The position numbers and the translations under genes were made by a program. Shown in pieces: positions 41,728-54,645 of a stretch of DNA of 64,000 bases. The stretch comes from Blastocystis sp. Blastoise. Lineage: Eukaryota; Sar; Bigyra; Opalinata; Blastocystidae. The notes beneath the pieces were generated by a model. The model saw only the letters and a program-made list of their open reading frames with translations, searched no databases and was not told the DNA's origin. Location: positions 62,001-126,000 of the forward strand of contig JBBPEB010000023.1 in NCBI GenBank assembly GCA_039096225.1, in the 5' to 3' direction. The stretch's first letter is position 1; every line of letters starts with the position of its first letter.

Positions 41728-42478
41728 TTAAAAACACTTTTTTATAACAGATAAAAAGACCGAAAATGATTTTTTAATTATCGCTATAATCACTATATAT
41801 ATAGTAATAGATGAGATATAATATATATATAATTATATATATATAAATACATGTTGTAAAGGCACTTCCTGCAGGGAATGCCTGAATAGTATAATAGAGA
41901 AGGACTAAGATCTATAATATATATATAATATATAATAAATAATAAATAATAAATAAATAAATAATAAATAATAAATACATATATACCTGAACAACTGTAC
42001 TAATGAGTGTACCAATATAACTTTTAGCATATATAGCAAAATATAATGAAAAAAATAAAGAACCAAAATAAGCAATGGTTGAAATAATCTGATCTTGGCT
42101 GAATAATTTCTTTAGATATTCTTGAGGTCCATATAAAATAGCAAAAGAAGCTAAACCAAGTAAAGAACCAGCAGTGAAACTAATTCCAAATTTTGCAGGA
42201 CGAACAAGTAAAGTGGGTAATCCAATAAAATAGGCAAGTAAGAAGAATACAGCAGAAATACCAATACATAATATAAACTCCTTCATCTTATCTTTCATTT
42301 CTGTAACTTTCTTTCCGACGCCTGAGATTGAACCCATTAAACCTTGAGATTCAACATCTGTTATATCGTCACTAGATCGAAGAGGATTCTTAAACCAACT
42401 ATTTGTAGCAGCAACAGGCTTTGGATTTTCATCAGTCTGCTGATTCTTATACCAATCATTAAAATTTCTTCCTGACAT
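41728..42478 (-). CDS. SFT2: SFT2-like vesicle transport membrane protein
   Basis: Small Golgi/endosome membrane protein of the SFT2 family, which helps retrograde vesicle fusion. The start ATG at 42478 gives a polar N-terminus (MSGRNFNDWYKNQQTDENPK). An amphipathic helix and four hydrophobic segments follow: FILCIGISAVFFLLAYFIG, FGISFTAGSLLGLASFAILY, IISTIAYFGSLFFSLYFAIY, and a last one split by an intron, ILVLLYYTIQAFPAGSAF. GSLLGLASFAILYGP corresponds to the conserved SFT2 helix-loop. The C-terminus is uncertain. I favour a final intron from GTATTTA (about 41850) to TATATAG (about 41792), giving a tail LIIAIIKKSFSV and a stop at 41728. Reading straight on instead gives a low-complexity tail and a stop near 41775. 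Confidence 0.82.
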
Positions 42479-42536
42479 GATATAAATAATTTATATTTCA
42501 AGCACTAATCTATATATGAACAAATAAATTAAACTA

Positions 42537-42817
42537 TTATTGATTCATAAGGTGATATACTATTATATTAGACAAAAAATGTGATTCAGTAAAAAAATTA
42601 AAAAAAAAATTGTTTTCAGTGTTCGCAATAAAAACTCTCTTCGGATACATATTTCCTAGAGGAGCCAGTTCCATGGGTACTTTTAGGGACTCAAGGCGTG
42701 AATAAAAACTCTCTTGGAGTACAGACCGTCTCCAAGGACAATTTGGCATTTTTTTTGGAGAAAAAGAAGAAAAATTTCTCAGATTTTTCTTTTCAGTCAA
42801 TTTCCAGTTCCCCTGTG
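42537..42817 (-). pseudogene. Relic of a dispersed coding-like repeat (copy A)
   Basis: A GC-richer island in AT-rich intergenic DNA. In the minus direction it reads VLQESFYSRLESLKVPMELA and then PLGNMYPKRVFIAN, followed by low-complexity Asn/Phe. At the DNA level two tandem units start about 74 bp apart, each containing a variant of CCAAGAGAGTTTTTATT. The first unit has drifted out of frame relative to the second. Just upstream in its own direction is a sequence resembling the terminal inverted repeat of the element at 60868-61896. The same coding-like motif recurs at 61891-62174. Family not recognised; likely debris of a multicopy gene or mobile element. Confidence 0.6.
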
Positions 42818-43189
42818 TTTAACGTATATATGTATTATGGAGAAAGTATTTATATTCCTTTTTTATTGTGATGAAAGATATAAAATAAAAGTCATTAGTG
42901 TTCTATAATATATATAAATAGGACATGAAAAGAATGGGAATAGACTGTTTGATGGTTTGTGATATATATATAAGTATATCTGTAATATTAATAGTTGTAT
43001 ATATATATCTTTTATGGTTTTTAAAAAGAAGAAGAATATATACAACACAACAACTGAATAATTGAAAACATAGAATAAAGAGAGATTCATACATACTCAT
43101 ATAATTTTAATAGATCATAATAATTTTGATTTTATTCATTTATTTTCAGTTTTTTACTATATAGAATAGTTATATTATATATTACATAT
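42818..43189. other. Intergenic region
   Basis: Between the repeat relic and the FCP1 stop. AT-rich; the minus-strand frames at 42863-43100 have no domain. Confidence 0.55.
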
Positions 43190-43314
43190 TTACTTTGATA
43201 AATTGATATTCGAAGAAGATTCACGTTTATTCGTATTCATGACATTCTGAGGCGATTCAGCAGGAGTCAGATCATTTTCAGATAACTGAATATCTTGAGA
43301 AGTCTTATTGAATA

Positions 43315-43377
<63 letters not shown>

Positions 43378-43417
43378 CAGTTTTCTCTTTTCCAGGACAA
43401 CATGATGTTAATCCTAT

Positions 43418-43491
<74 letters not shown>

Positions 43492-43854
43492 TATATATAT
43501 ATACCTGGTAGAATATGATTTTCTTCTTTTTCTTTCTGCCACATCAGTATACTCTTATTTATAAATGATATATATACAATATAAATAGGTAATTTTATTG
43601 CATCATTCACTTTTTGTGTTCCATTTCTCATGGCTATTAAATGAGTAGTTTGAGGAGTAATAGCAGTCTCACAAATTCCTCCATATTCTTCAATTTGTTT
43701 CCATAAACTACAATTATGCCAATCTTTTCCCAAGGGAAATATGCCACTGAATGAGAAAACACATCCTTTAAAAACATTTCGATGAATATCTCGAATAACC
43801 GCGGGAACTGATCGAAAATGAGTAGTTAACTGTTTCTTCATAACTTCTTCATCC

Positions 43855-43889
<35 letters not shown>

Positions 43890-45940
43890 TACTTGAAAAT
43901 CGACATTCTTATAGAATTCATCATGCAATAGTGTTAGATTATTATATATGCCAAGTAAAGCGATATCTGACTCTATTCTTGATGAATAAGAAGTATCTAT
44001 ATATATAATAATTATTATTATTTAATAAATTATACATATATATATATACATAAATCGTCTCGTTTATTATCAATTTCTTTTTCTATATATATTTTATATT
44101 ATATATATTATTATATATATATATGATATATTTTCATACCTATGATATCATCAGATGGTATATTATTATTATTATTATTATTAGTAATTATTTTGTCTTT
44201 ATTAATATCATTATTATTGTCATCTTTATTAATATCATTATTATTATCATCTTTATTAATATCATTATTATTATCATCTTTATTAATATCATTATTATTA
44301 TCATCTTTATTATGATCATCTTTATTATGATCTTTTTCTTTATATACATATTCATCTTCATAATCTTGTTGCATCATTCGTTCAAGTTCTTCTTCTTCTC
44401 TTTGTCTCTCTTCTTCTATTATATCTACCTTCTTAGATATCGACTCATTCCCATGGGAATCATCACGCTTAGAAAGATCATCTTTTTTATTGTTTTTATT
44501 CTTTATATGATTTATATAGGCTTTGACTTCAGTATCAACATTTTGAGTTATTTTACTAAATATAGGCCAAAATGCATATCTATTCACGGGAATCAATTGT
44601 TCTTTCGAAGAATCAGACCATACATTCGGATTATCATCTATACATATACCCTATATATTATTATTAATATTAAATTTAATCATATAAATAGTATTATAAA
44701 TATTTATGATAAAAATAATATTAATAAAACTATAAATAATATAAATATTATTAATAATATATATATATATACAACGTGTTGAAAGCATTTATATATAGTA
44801 GTCATCTCTTTTTGAAGTAAATCTCTCTTCTTATCTATATATACTCCTTCTCCTTCTCCTCTAGCTAATATACGATTGTGAAATAATGTCCCGCGGGGAT
44901 CCAAGAACTTTAAACAATTCTCTGCATATAGACGACTACCATGCTATGTATATATTATTATTATTATTATGTTTATTATGTGTATTATGTTTATTATTAT
45001 TCTATTTATTATTATTATTTAATAATATATGATAATAAAATATATAATTATATACTGTATATAAATAGAGTTCAAACATTGTTGACAGCTCTTCTAGCAC
45101 GTGCTTTGCATGTGGTCGTATCTTTATAAAAAAACGTTCTTTTTTTCTACCACTTACTGTATCACATATATAGACTTCTTTTGGCTTATAGAGTTTGATT
45201 CTTGAAGTATAATCTATATTTGTAGCTTCAATTAGAGTATTATCTAAATCACAACATAAAACTAGTTTTTTGCTAATTAATAAATCCATTTCATGTTGAT
45301 CATTTACTTGATCTATTTAATATATATATATAATAATAATAATAATAAAAATATAATACTACATATTCATTAATTAAATAATTTCATATATATAAATTAT
45401 ATACTATAATAATCTTCTTTCATTTTAATAATAGTACCATTTTCAACGATAGAAGGGCATGAAGAATGTTCATAATCATTTGTATTCACAACCTAGAAAT
45501 AATACAATAGTAACATAAAAAAATACACTATTTTCATGAAATATCCTTTATTAAATATATAGACATACCTCACCACAATCTGAACACATTCCATATATAA
45601 TCTTTAAATGTTGGCATTTTTCAAGAACAGCTATAGGAATTTGTGGATCTGAATCTGAATAATCAATTTCCTCACCAGTCTATTTCAATAGTAATTTATA
45701 TAAATATACAAGGAATACCTCTACTAGTACATCATATAAAATACCAGAGAATGGTGACTCAATATGTTCTTTATTATTTTTCTCATCAATAAAGTCAGCT
45801 ATCACTGATCCTGCCTGTACAAATCTGCCTTTTATTGCATACCAAATACCTATTTTACCAGATCTATAATTTTGAAAAATAATAATGTTGTGCTATAAAA
45901 CTTACTTTTTAGGTCCATATATAAATATCCTTGAACTCAT
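43190..45940 (-). CDS. FCP1: FCP1-like RNA polymerase II CTD phosphatase
   Basis: Phosphatase that removes phosphate from the polymerase II C-terminal domain to recycle the enzyme. ATG at 45940 gives MSSRIFIYGPKK, followed by a biotinyl/lipoyl-like fold (VQAGSVIADFIDEKNN, EHIESPFSGILYDVLVE) as in FCP1 N-termini. The FCPH catalytic domain has KKLVLCCDLDNTLIEAT (DxDxT nucleophile), IRPHAKHVLEELS, FLDPRGTLFHNRILARGEG and GICIDDNPNVW. A repeat insert at 44165-44330 encodes tandem NNNDINKDD. The BRCT domain (43580-43850) has FKGCVFSFSGIFPLG, YGGICETAI and TTHLIAMRNGTQK. The C-terminal tail is Asn/Ser-rich, with poly-Asn in the coding part at 43316-43376 and an intron AAT run at 43419-43488. The stop TAA is at 43190-43192. 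Confidence 0.93.
43419..43488. repeat. (AAT)n microsatellite in FCP1 intron
   Basis: Pure AAT run ending in the intron (TA)n at the donor side. Confidence 0.9.
44165..44330 (-). repeat. Coding NNNDINKDD tandem repeat in FCP1
   Basis: Four in-frame copies of a 27-bp unit, then HNKDD units and a poly-Asn run, in the spacer between the catalytic and BRCT domains. Confidence 0.9.
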
Positions 45941-48520
45941 TCGATTTCTATATCTTTTTTAAACTTATAGGAAATAAACTTGAAGGAAAAACGAAAAAGC
46001 GTAAACAAAAAATAATTATTTTTCTATGGTTATTTTCTTTTTCACACTAGAGACTAACTAAAAACTCATGAAATAATTCCTATATGTTTATTTTGCTATT
46101 TATTTCTTTTAATATGAGTTATGAACATCTAGAATGTTCTTTTTGAGTCATAAATGCAATACATTTTTCTATTTAAAAGAAGAATTCTTTATGAAAATAA
46201 GTGATTGATTAATTCTTTCTGTTTTCTTAGTAATTAAGCCTTGCTTATCATTGAATTTAGTTTTATTAGTTTTGAATACAATAGATATACATCTAGGGAT
46301 AATCTTGGTCTGATTCTACACCATAAGTTGAGTTATTTTGACTTGAAGTTTTATATATTCAATACTATTAATTTATCTGTACTACATGCATAAGTATTTA
46401 GCTATATATTCATATATATGATTATTCAAAAGATTAATTACTGTTGTATTTTGATAATTATTCTTTTATTAATAGTAGAAATAGTGTAAACAACATTTTA
46501 TATGCTCTAGATATGAAATATGAAATATTGAAATGTTTTATTCTGTTTTTTTATTATTGGATAATGTTTTCCATAAATGAATATATTACTACGAATCTTT
46601 CTATATATTATGCATAAAATTTTCATTTAAAAAGACTCTGAACATGTATTTTGTTGATAAAACACCAATTATACTCTGAACAAAGTTTTTAAGAATCATA
46701 TGTTTTTGTTTATTTATATGAGTATCTAGTTTATTCTTATAATAAAATAATGAATAATATATAATTATATTTTATATTTTGAACATATTTAATTAATATT
46801 TAACAAACATATAATGAAGAATATTTAAATGAACATTTCAATGATTTCAATACATGAATATAACTCAAATTCAAAACATATATAATACGAACTGATTAAT
46901 ATAAATAAGAATTCTTTTTATGGTATTTTGTAAGTCTTTAGAAATAATAAATCTTTTCGTATGACTAATTCTCATGAAAAACAAATATTACTATTTATAT
47001 ACATATATTTCAATAATTGTTCATATGTTGTGAACATGATAGAAAAATAATATATATTATTTATATGTTTTTCTTTCATAATCAAAAAACAGAATATTAT
47101 ATTGTTATACTGATGACATTAAAAAATTGAATATATTCTTGATGCATAAAAAACATATTATAAATAGAACTACTCAACTCTTATTGATATCTAAATAACT
47201 CTTATGAATAACTAGATTATTTAAAAAAATAAATAGTTTTCAAAAGTATTAGCTTTTTCTCCATTAATAATTATTTAAAAAGCTTAATTGATAACATTTA
47301 AATTGTAATTCTCATGAATATCATTCCAAATTAATAAAATAGCATTATATAACTCTATATATAATGTAATAAAAAAAAGTAAAAAGAAAGTGATTCCAGG
47401 AAATAATGAATACTATTCTGTAATAGAAACGAATATAGGATATATATATATATATAATGATGATTCTATTACACGTATAGAATACATATCTTTATACACT
47501 ATAAGAAATAAAAAGAGATATATAAATATTGTTCAACAAAAAAATATCAATAAAGTATAATAGAGTTGAATTTATATTCAAGTTAAATACATTGCTTCTA
47601 AGTACTATATTAAGAGAAAAAATGAGTAACATCAATATAATATACACTTTTATTTATTCATATACACTTATACATTTTGAAATCATTAATTACATGCATA
47701 TAATGCTTAAAAATACCTCAAATGCAACAAAAAAAGTAGGTATACTTGCATTTTAGCACTATATAATATATATATTGTTGAAATAATTAAATAATATAAT
47801 TTGGTTTAGATTCTGAGCTAATTTCAGCATAGCTAGAAGAAGAAGAAAAAAATGTCAACATAATTATAGCTCTCATCACATAATTTAATTTTAAAGACGA
47901 ATATCTTTCAAATATTACATTTCATTGATATTAATATGCAACTATAGATAATATCAAAACAGAGGACCTTCGATATCTGAGAAAATCAAACTGAAAACAA
48001 ATAATTGTTTATAATTTGTAAGAATTTGATTACTAAAAAAACACAAAAATAATTGTAACATTATAGAAAAATGTATATACTAAATCTCGATAAGAAAAGA
48101 GAAATAATCATCAATGTATTCATCATAACATAATTTTATTGTTTCCAAAACATAATTGTATTGTTTCCAAAACATAATAAAGAATATGTAATATATTCAA
48201 TTTAGTCAAACAGTCAAAAACAAGATTCAGAAAGTGCGTAATTCATAGTTTAGGATTTAAAAAAAAAGAGCTAAAAATGTTCTGAATAAGACTGGATATT
48301 TAAAATCATGAAAATATAATTTGTCTTAAGTCATTTTTATATTATTTTCATGAAAGTTTTTTTCATTTAGCAAGTTTTATTATTCTCTTCTTTAATCAAT
48401 GACTTATTATATTTATAGCTTATTTTTCCATTGCAAAAGTATTTATAAATCGTTTTATATATAAAAGATTTAAAGTTAAATAGCATATGAATATTTTGTC
48501 ATTATAGTTGAAATTGAGTA
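45941..48520. other. Long intergenic region without genes
   Basis: About 2.6 kb, the longest gene-free stretch, between divergent genes FCP1 (minus) and the BTB-like gene (plus). Highly AT-rich; the frame at 47529-47756 has no domain. The only structure found is a direct duplication of TTGTTTCCAAAACATAAT at 48138-48178. Confidence 0.6.
48138..48178. repeat. Two-copy direct repeat, about 22 bp period
   Basis: TTGTTTCCAAAACATAAT occurs twice in tandem, separated by TGTA. Confidence 0.85.
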
Positions 48521-51500
48521 ATGTCAGTCACTGATTGTCAATTATCTGAAGAGAAATGTATGTGAATAAAACATAGAATACTTATTTCATCATAGATTTG
48601 TTTACGTTTCAAGATGAAACGCAATTATGGATTACAAGAGAGTTTATTGAAAAATACAAGCAATTCTCCTTTTATGATATTATTATGCACTCAGAAAAGT
48701 ATGATGATGATAGTTACTATATGGATATGTCTTCTTTTCTTATGGATAAAGTTATTTTTTTTTTGATGGAAGAAAAGAAGGATATTTCTTCTATGAGTCT
48801 AAGAGATAGTTATGCTATATATAGAACACTTTATGATTATTCAATTGTAATTAATAGGGAAATACAAAGTGAATTATTATTTCATATTAAAGAATTATTT
48901 TTAAAGTATTTGAAAGATAATAATTACAATATATGTGCTTACTATGATAAGAGTAACAAGTCACGTATACCTATGGAATTATTCAGTTCAGAAAAAGCAA
49001 TAATATATATACAAGGTAATTCTATATTATTAATATTTATAATATAAAATAATATATACATAGGATTGTTTACTCCTCAACGAAAAGATGAATTGTTCTA
49101 TTATTCGTTTCTTTTTAAAATGATCAATATTACTGAAGTTGACATGGAGTGTATATTTATATTATTATTATTAAATTACTCCATAATAAATATATAGATG
49201 ATTATGCGTCGAATATTCCATTAGAATATATATGTCCTTCCTACATTAAAGATATATTTCCATCATTAAAGAAGTTTACAATTAATGGTATATATATATA
49301 TATTGTATAATCTACATTTTTAAATCTATGTAGTAATATCGACTTATAATAAAACTGATGTATTATTGAATCCAAATAGTGATGAATATATAATGGAATA
49401 TTCTCGTTTATTTGATAGATATGGTTATAAAATAAAAAATGTAAAGACATATGGTTATTATACAGAATTGGAAATGAATGAATATAATAAGATTTCTACT
49501 TTAGATATTCATAAATTATATTATTCTTATGATTTAGTTAAGGCTTATAATGAAAGAAGAGAAAATAGTAAGTTACCTAAATTATATAAATATATAGTTA
49601 ATGAAACTATATACACAAATGATTATTCTAAACAAGAAATAAATAGAACAGTTGATGAATATACATTAACTGATAGAGTAATAGTTCACTATGATGGTAT
49701 ATTTAATATACATAGTTATTCTTTTTTATTATTATTATATATAGATAAAAAAGACAATAAAATATTAGAGTATATTCTCGTGTTTATATTTTATTATATA
49801 AATTATTATACATTTATAAATATATTATTAAATAGTATTGTTAAAGAATCTTCGAAATGTGGAATATCTCAATTATTACGTCTTCCTTCCTATTTACCAA
49901 TTTCACAAATCATAATAGATATATGTAAATTAATATATATATAATGTAGCTATATAGTCTAGTTCTAGATAAGTTTTCAGAATATGAAGTTATGTTTGTA
50001 TTAAAATCATTAGAAGAAGGTGTTTTCGATTCGTTAACAATATTAAGTGTTGAATGGATTAAAGAATTGACTGATAAAATTGATCATAGCCTATTTATGA
50101 AAATAATAACTACTCATGTATTTCCAAATGTGAATAAAGTTATATATGAAGAGGTCTGGATATTTATTAATATGGAGATAGAACGTTTTAAATTATCTTC
50201 AATAAAGAAAATATGCTTTCCAAAGTTACATAGTATTGACTACGTTTCTTTTAGGTGTAAGTTTTTTTATAAATATACTATTTTTTTATATATAGTAGAT
50301 AACTACCAATATGTGATCCAATTTCCTTTGGATTTAATATCTATCGTTGATACTATTCATATAAATAAAATGGACTATGAATATAAAGAGAGAATAGCTA
50401 TCCTTTTTGATGATCTAGTTTATACTAATTCTATGCATATTGATGGAATTGGTATATATATATATATTATTACTATTATTATTGTATTTTAATTATATAT
50501 TTTTTTATTTTTAAAGAATATAGAATTATGAATATAATAATTATATTTATATATATTTATATATAGATAGATTATTTTTTGATTTTCCGCATTTAAAAGA
50601 ATTAATAGAAAAAGATCTTATTTCTATTGATGAACTTTATCGTAAAATATTTTTTTTTTATTAAATAATATATATTATATCTTTTGTTTTTTTTTATATT
50701 ATATTAATTATATATCTTTCTTTTTTTCAAGTTGACTTTCCAAATATTGTGAATATCAAGAAATTAGATTATTTTGAAAATTATAAACATGATATTCAGT
50801 ATTTAGATATTAAATTTGAAAGTATTTATATATATAAAATATATGTAATTGATATATAATTATAATATAAATAATAATTACTTTATAGGTTATGTACCTA
50901 ATGATGATGATTTAAATGAAATTACTATGAAAAACTCTTTAGAAAGATTTATAAAGAGTAATGTATTACAGCATTTGAATGAATTAACTATTTCATTTGA
51001 TTATTCCAATGATACAGAGTATTTAGAATGGATATCAAGTCTCTTTGATAATAATAAATTTAATACTATTCATAAATTAGCATTCAATTTAGAATCTATC
51101 AATGAATATTCTTCATCTGAATGTATTAATATATTTGAAACTCTAATACAAAAATTAATTCTTAAGGCTTCAATTGTTTCAATAAAAGGTAATCATATAT
51201 ATATATATATATATTATTCATAATTATTATTTAATATCTATAACCATTGTTCTTAGATTGTAATATGAACTTTTTTAATCGATTAATTTGCAAAAAATAT
51301 TTTCATAATGTAAATCGTCTAACTTTACGTATATATACATATACATATATATATATATATGTTAGTATTTATTTTTTTATATTATAATATATAGCTATAT
51401 CTCATTCTATTATAACATGAATATTATTATAGAAACTTATAATAAATTGGATGATACCTTTTTTGCAGTATATACAACGGAAAATCTTCCTAAATTAAAA

Positions 51501-52228
51501 TCTATCACTTTTTGTATATCTTAATTAATAATATAATAATATATTATATATATAGATATATAATAAAATATTTTATTTCATAATATATTATATATATAGA
51601 TAGCTATGGAGATAAAAAATGGTGGAATGACTTTATTCAACAAATATTTGAATATTCTCGTAATAGTAACTTTCCTTCATCTAGTACTATTCAACTAACT
51701 AGTATACCGATAGAAATGATATTATTCTAATTAATTCATTTTTTTTTTTATTTCTATAGTTAAAGATTCTGGTGGTGATTATATTTATAATCCTAACACT
51801 TCTATTCTTCGATATAAATATGAATCTAATGTATACATGAAAATAATTATCAATACAAAAAATAAAGAAATAAGTAAATATGAAATAGAAACGTTATTTG
51901 ATTGTATAAACGAAAATAAAACTCAAAAATTAATGTTTTTAATACTCTGTATATGTCTATTATATGTTTTTAATAATATTTTTTTTCTAGATATTTACGA
52001 TAACAAACCACTATCAAAACTTATCAATTTTATAACTACTGGAAAAATTCCTAAATTGAAAGAGTTTATTTTTTACATTAGTATATACATAATTTTTAAT
52101 TATTTTATTATGATAATATAGACCGAGAAATATCTAAAAATATTGTTAATAAATATGAAAACCAATTGAAAAATTCTTCATTCATTCAGGAAAATCGTGT
52201 AAAATATCAAATCAAAAAAATCAATTAA
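48521..52228 (+). CDS. Multi-exon protein with BTB-like N-terminus, family unrecognised
   Basis: Exon 1 (48521-48557) reads MSVTDCQLSEEK. After a 38-bp intron (48558-48595) it joins in phase to YLFTFQDETQLWITREFIEK. Residues about 13-110 look like a BTB/POZ fold: a strand before the first helix (LWITREFIEKYKQFSFYDI), MDMSSFLMDKVIFFLME, and a helical pair (SLRDSYAIYRTLYDYSI). The rest is spread over roughly a dozen exons with repeated segments of the type FPSLKKFTIN, FPKLHSIDYVSF, FPNIVNIKKLDYF, LPKLKSITFCIS and IPKLKEFIFYIS. These are regularly spaced leucine-rich-repeat-like strands, about one per exon. No catalytic motif is visible. The stop TAA is at 52226-52228. Start, phase and repeat logic all support a real gene. 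An adaptor or substrate-receptor role is inference from BTB plus LRR-like structure. Confidence 0.7.
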
Positions 52229-53510
52229 TATCTATGTATATGTATTCTTCATTATTCTATAATTCTATTTAATAACCTCATTTTTACACAATTTTTATAT
52301 TATTTTATATTTGAAATATATATAGCTTTATTTCTTTTTTTTTAAATCTATATATCTTTATATTTTTATTTCTTATTCATTTTGATTTATTAACATATAT
52401 ATATATTGGTTTTTAAATACTAAATATAGAATCATTAGATTGAATAGAGTTTTCATATTCTACTATTGATTAATTATAAATGTGTTTTGTTTATTGTTAT
52501 TAAATTTTTTTTTATTAGCATACAATATATAATTATAAATAATCGTTACACACTAATAATCATATTTTGTTAACAAAAGTAACTATAAATGAACACCTGA
52601 AGAATTAAAGAAATAAAAGTAATTCTTATACTATTTGTGTGACTGATTCGCTGATATCAAAAATAGCTTGTATATGGTGTGTTATAATGAATTATTTTAC
52701 ATTATGATTATTTTTTTAAGATTTCCATATTGCTATTTCTTTTTTAATATATATATAAAACGAATTAATATTTTTTTAACTATAATTTAATGAACAAAAC
52801 AATTGGATGAGTTAAATCTCGAACAAATTAAAAAAAAATAGATATTTATATTATTAAGAGTATATGTATGAAATAATTTAAAAGTGTAAATATAATGTTT
52901 ATAACAACATCAAGAATTATATTAATATATAAAAGTTGATGATAATTTTTTTATTTATGTATATCTCTATATATAAAAAAGATATATCTTATTATTTTAG
53001 TTTTATTAATAAAAATGATAATATTTAAAAAAATACTTGCAAAGCAATTTATAGTATATATATATAATAATAATATATTTAAATAAGTATTGTATATATA
53101 ATAAAAAATATATATATTTATATGTTTATCAATATAAAAAGTATTCCAGGTAAATATCATCAAAAAAAATATGTATATAATGATATATAGTAGTGATATT
53201 TTGTATATGCATATATATCAAAAAAATAAAATTTATAATAAAAAATGAACATGATTCTTGTATAGATATAATTAGAATCAAATACATTTTATCATTGTTG
53301 TTAATTATGAAATATAAATAAAAATGTCATTCATAAAAAATATATTAATAAAAATAACGCATATGTATATAATGACATAATATATAAGAAAAATATAGAA
53401 CAATTAAAGATAATAATGTATAAATAACAGTAATAACAATATATATATATAAATAAAGATAAATAATAATTATGTATTACAAAGATATTTCTTTCTCGTA
53501 ATTAATTGAA
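52229..53510. other. Convergent intergenic region, no gene seen
   Basis: About 1.3 kb of AT-rich DNA between the 3' ends of the BTB-like gene and the large secreted protein gene. The minus frame at 52951-53163 is Ile/Tyr-rich chance sequence. Confidence 0.6.
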
Positions 53511-54589
53511 TTACTTAGGTAATTCATCTTGAGTTATGACAAGAGAAGTAAATTTGAAAGGAATACTCTTTTCTATTAATTCACGTAATAATACTTGATC
53601 ATACCAATTAGGATTTGAAGTGTTACTATAATCAACTGTAACTTCTGGAGGGAAAGATATAGAATAAAACATATATAATTCTTCATCATTAGTACTTGAA
53701 TCCATACGTAGTATTTTCATATTAGAAATAGAAACATATGTAGCTTTAAGAATTGATCTATATATAGATATAAAAGTATCAGGACGTATTGAAGTTTTTT
53801 GAATTCCAATAAATCCAATAGAAAGACCAAAATTATTTGAAGTAGAAGTAGTTTTTATTGTAATAGGTGCTAAAACATATTCTAATTTATCTTGTTTACA
53901 AAAATATATATCAAAACGAATAATTTGATCTATGATTTGTTTTTCTGAAACATAAGAATTAAAAGGTATTTGATTATTATTTTCATCTTGACAGTAGACA
54001 ACAGAATCTTGTTTAACATTATCTGTACTATCAAATGAAGAAGAAGCACTAAAAGGAGAATTCTTTATACTGGTAATAGTATTAATAAATTTGTTCTGAT
54101 TAGTAGATGAAGAAGTTAATGATGAACTATAAGAATAAGCATCCATACTAGATCCATAATTAATATGAAGATCAAGAGAACCTGAAAACTATATAAGTAT
54201 ATATATAGTATATATGTATATATAGTATATAAGTATATATAGTATATAAGTATATATAGTATATATGTATATAGTATTTACTACATAAAAATTTATGCAG
54301 ATAGTTAATCATAAAAATAATAATATATTTAAATAATAAAAAGTATTTAAATAAAATATATAAATAATCACAAAAATATATATTAAATAAAATACTTCTT
54401 TTTCTGTGTTATAATCTGTAGTAAGAAGAAGATCTGTAAGTTGATAAGGATAAGAATTAACAAATGATCTTGCTAAAGTAACTAATACAGTAAAAACATC
54501 ACTTATAGGAGAAGTTAATTTAATAGTATAAGACTCTTCTTGTAATACTTTACCAGGAACAAGAGGAGGACGAGAATCTATATATAATA

Positions 54590-54645
<56 letters not shown>

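Noticed and set aside
47529-47756. 75-codon plus-strand ORF in the long gene-free region
   Set aside because: No conserved motif and no neighbouring exons.
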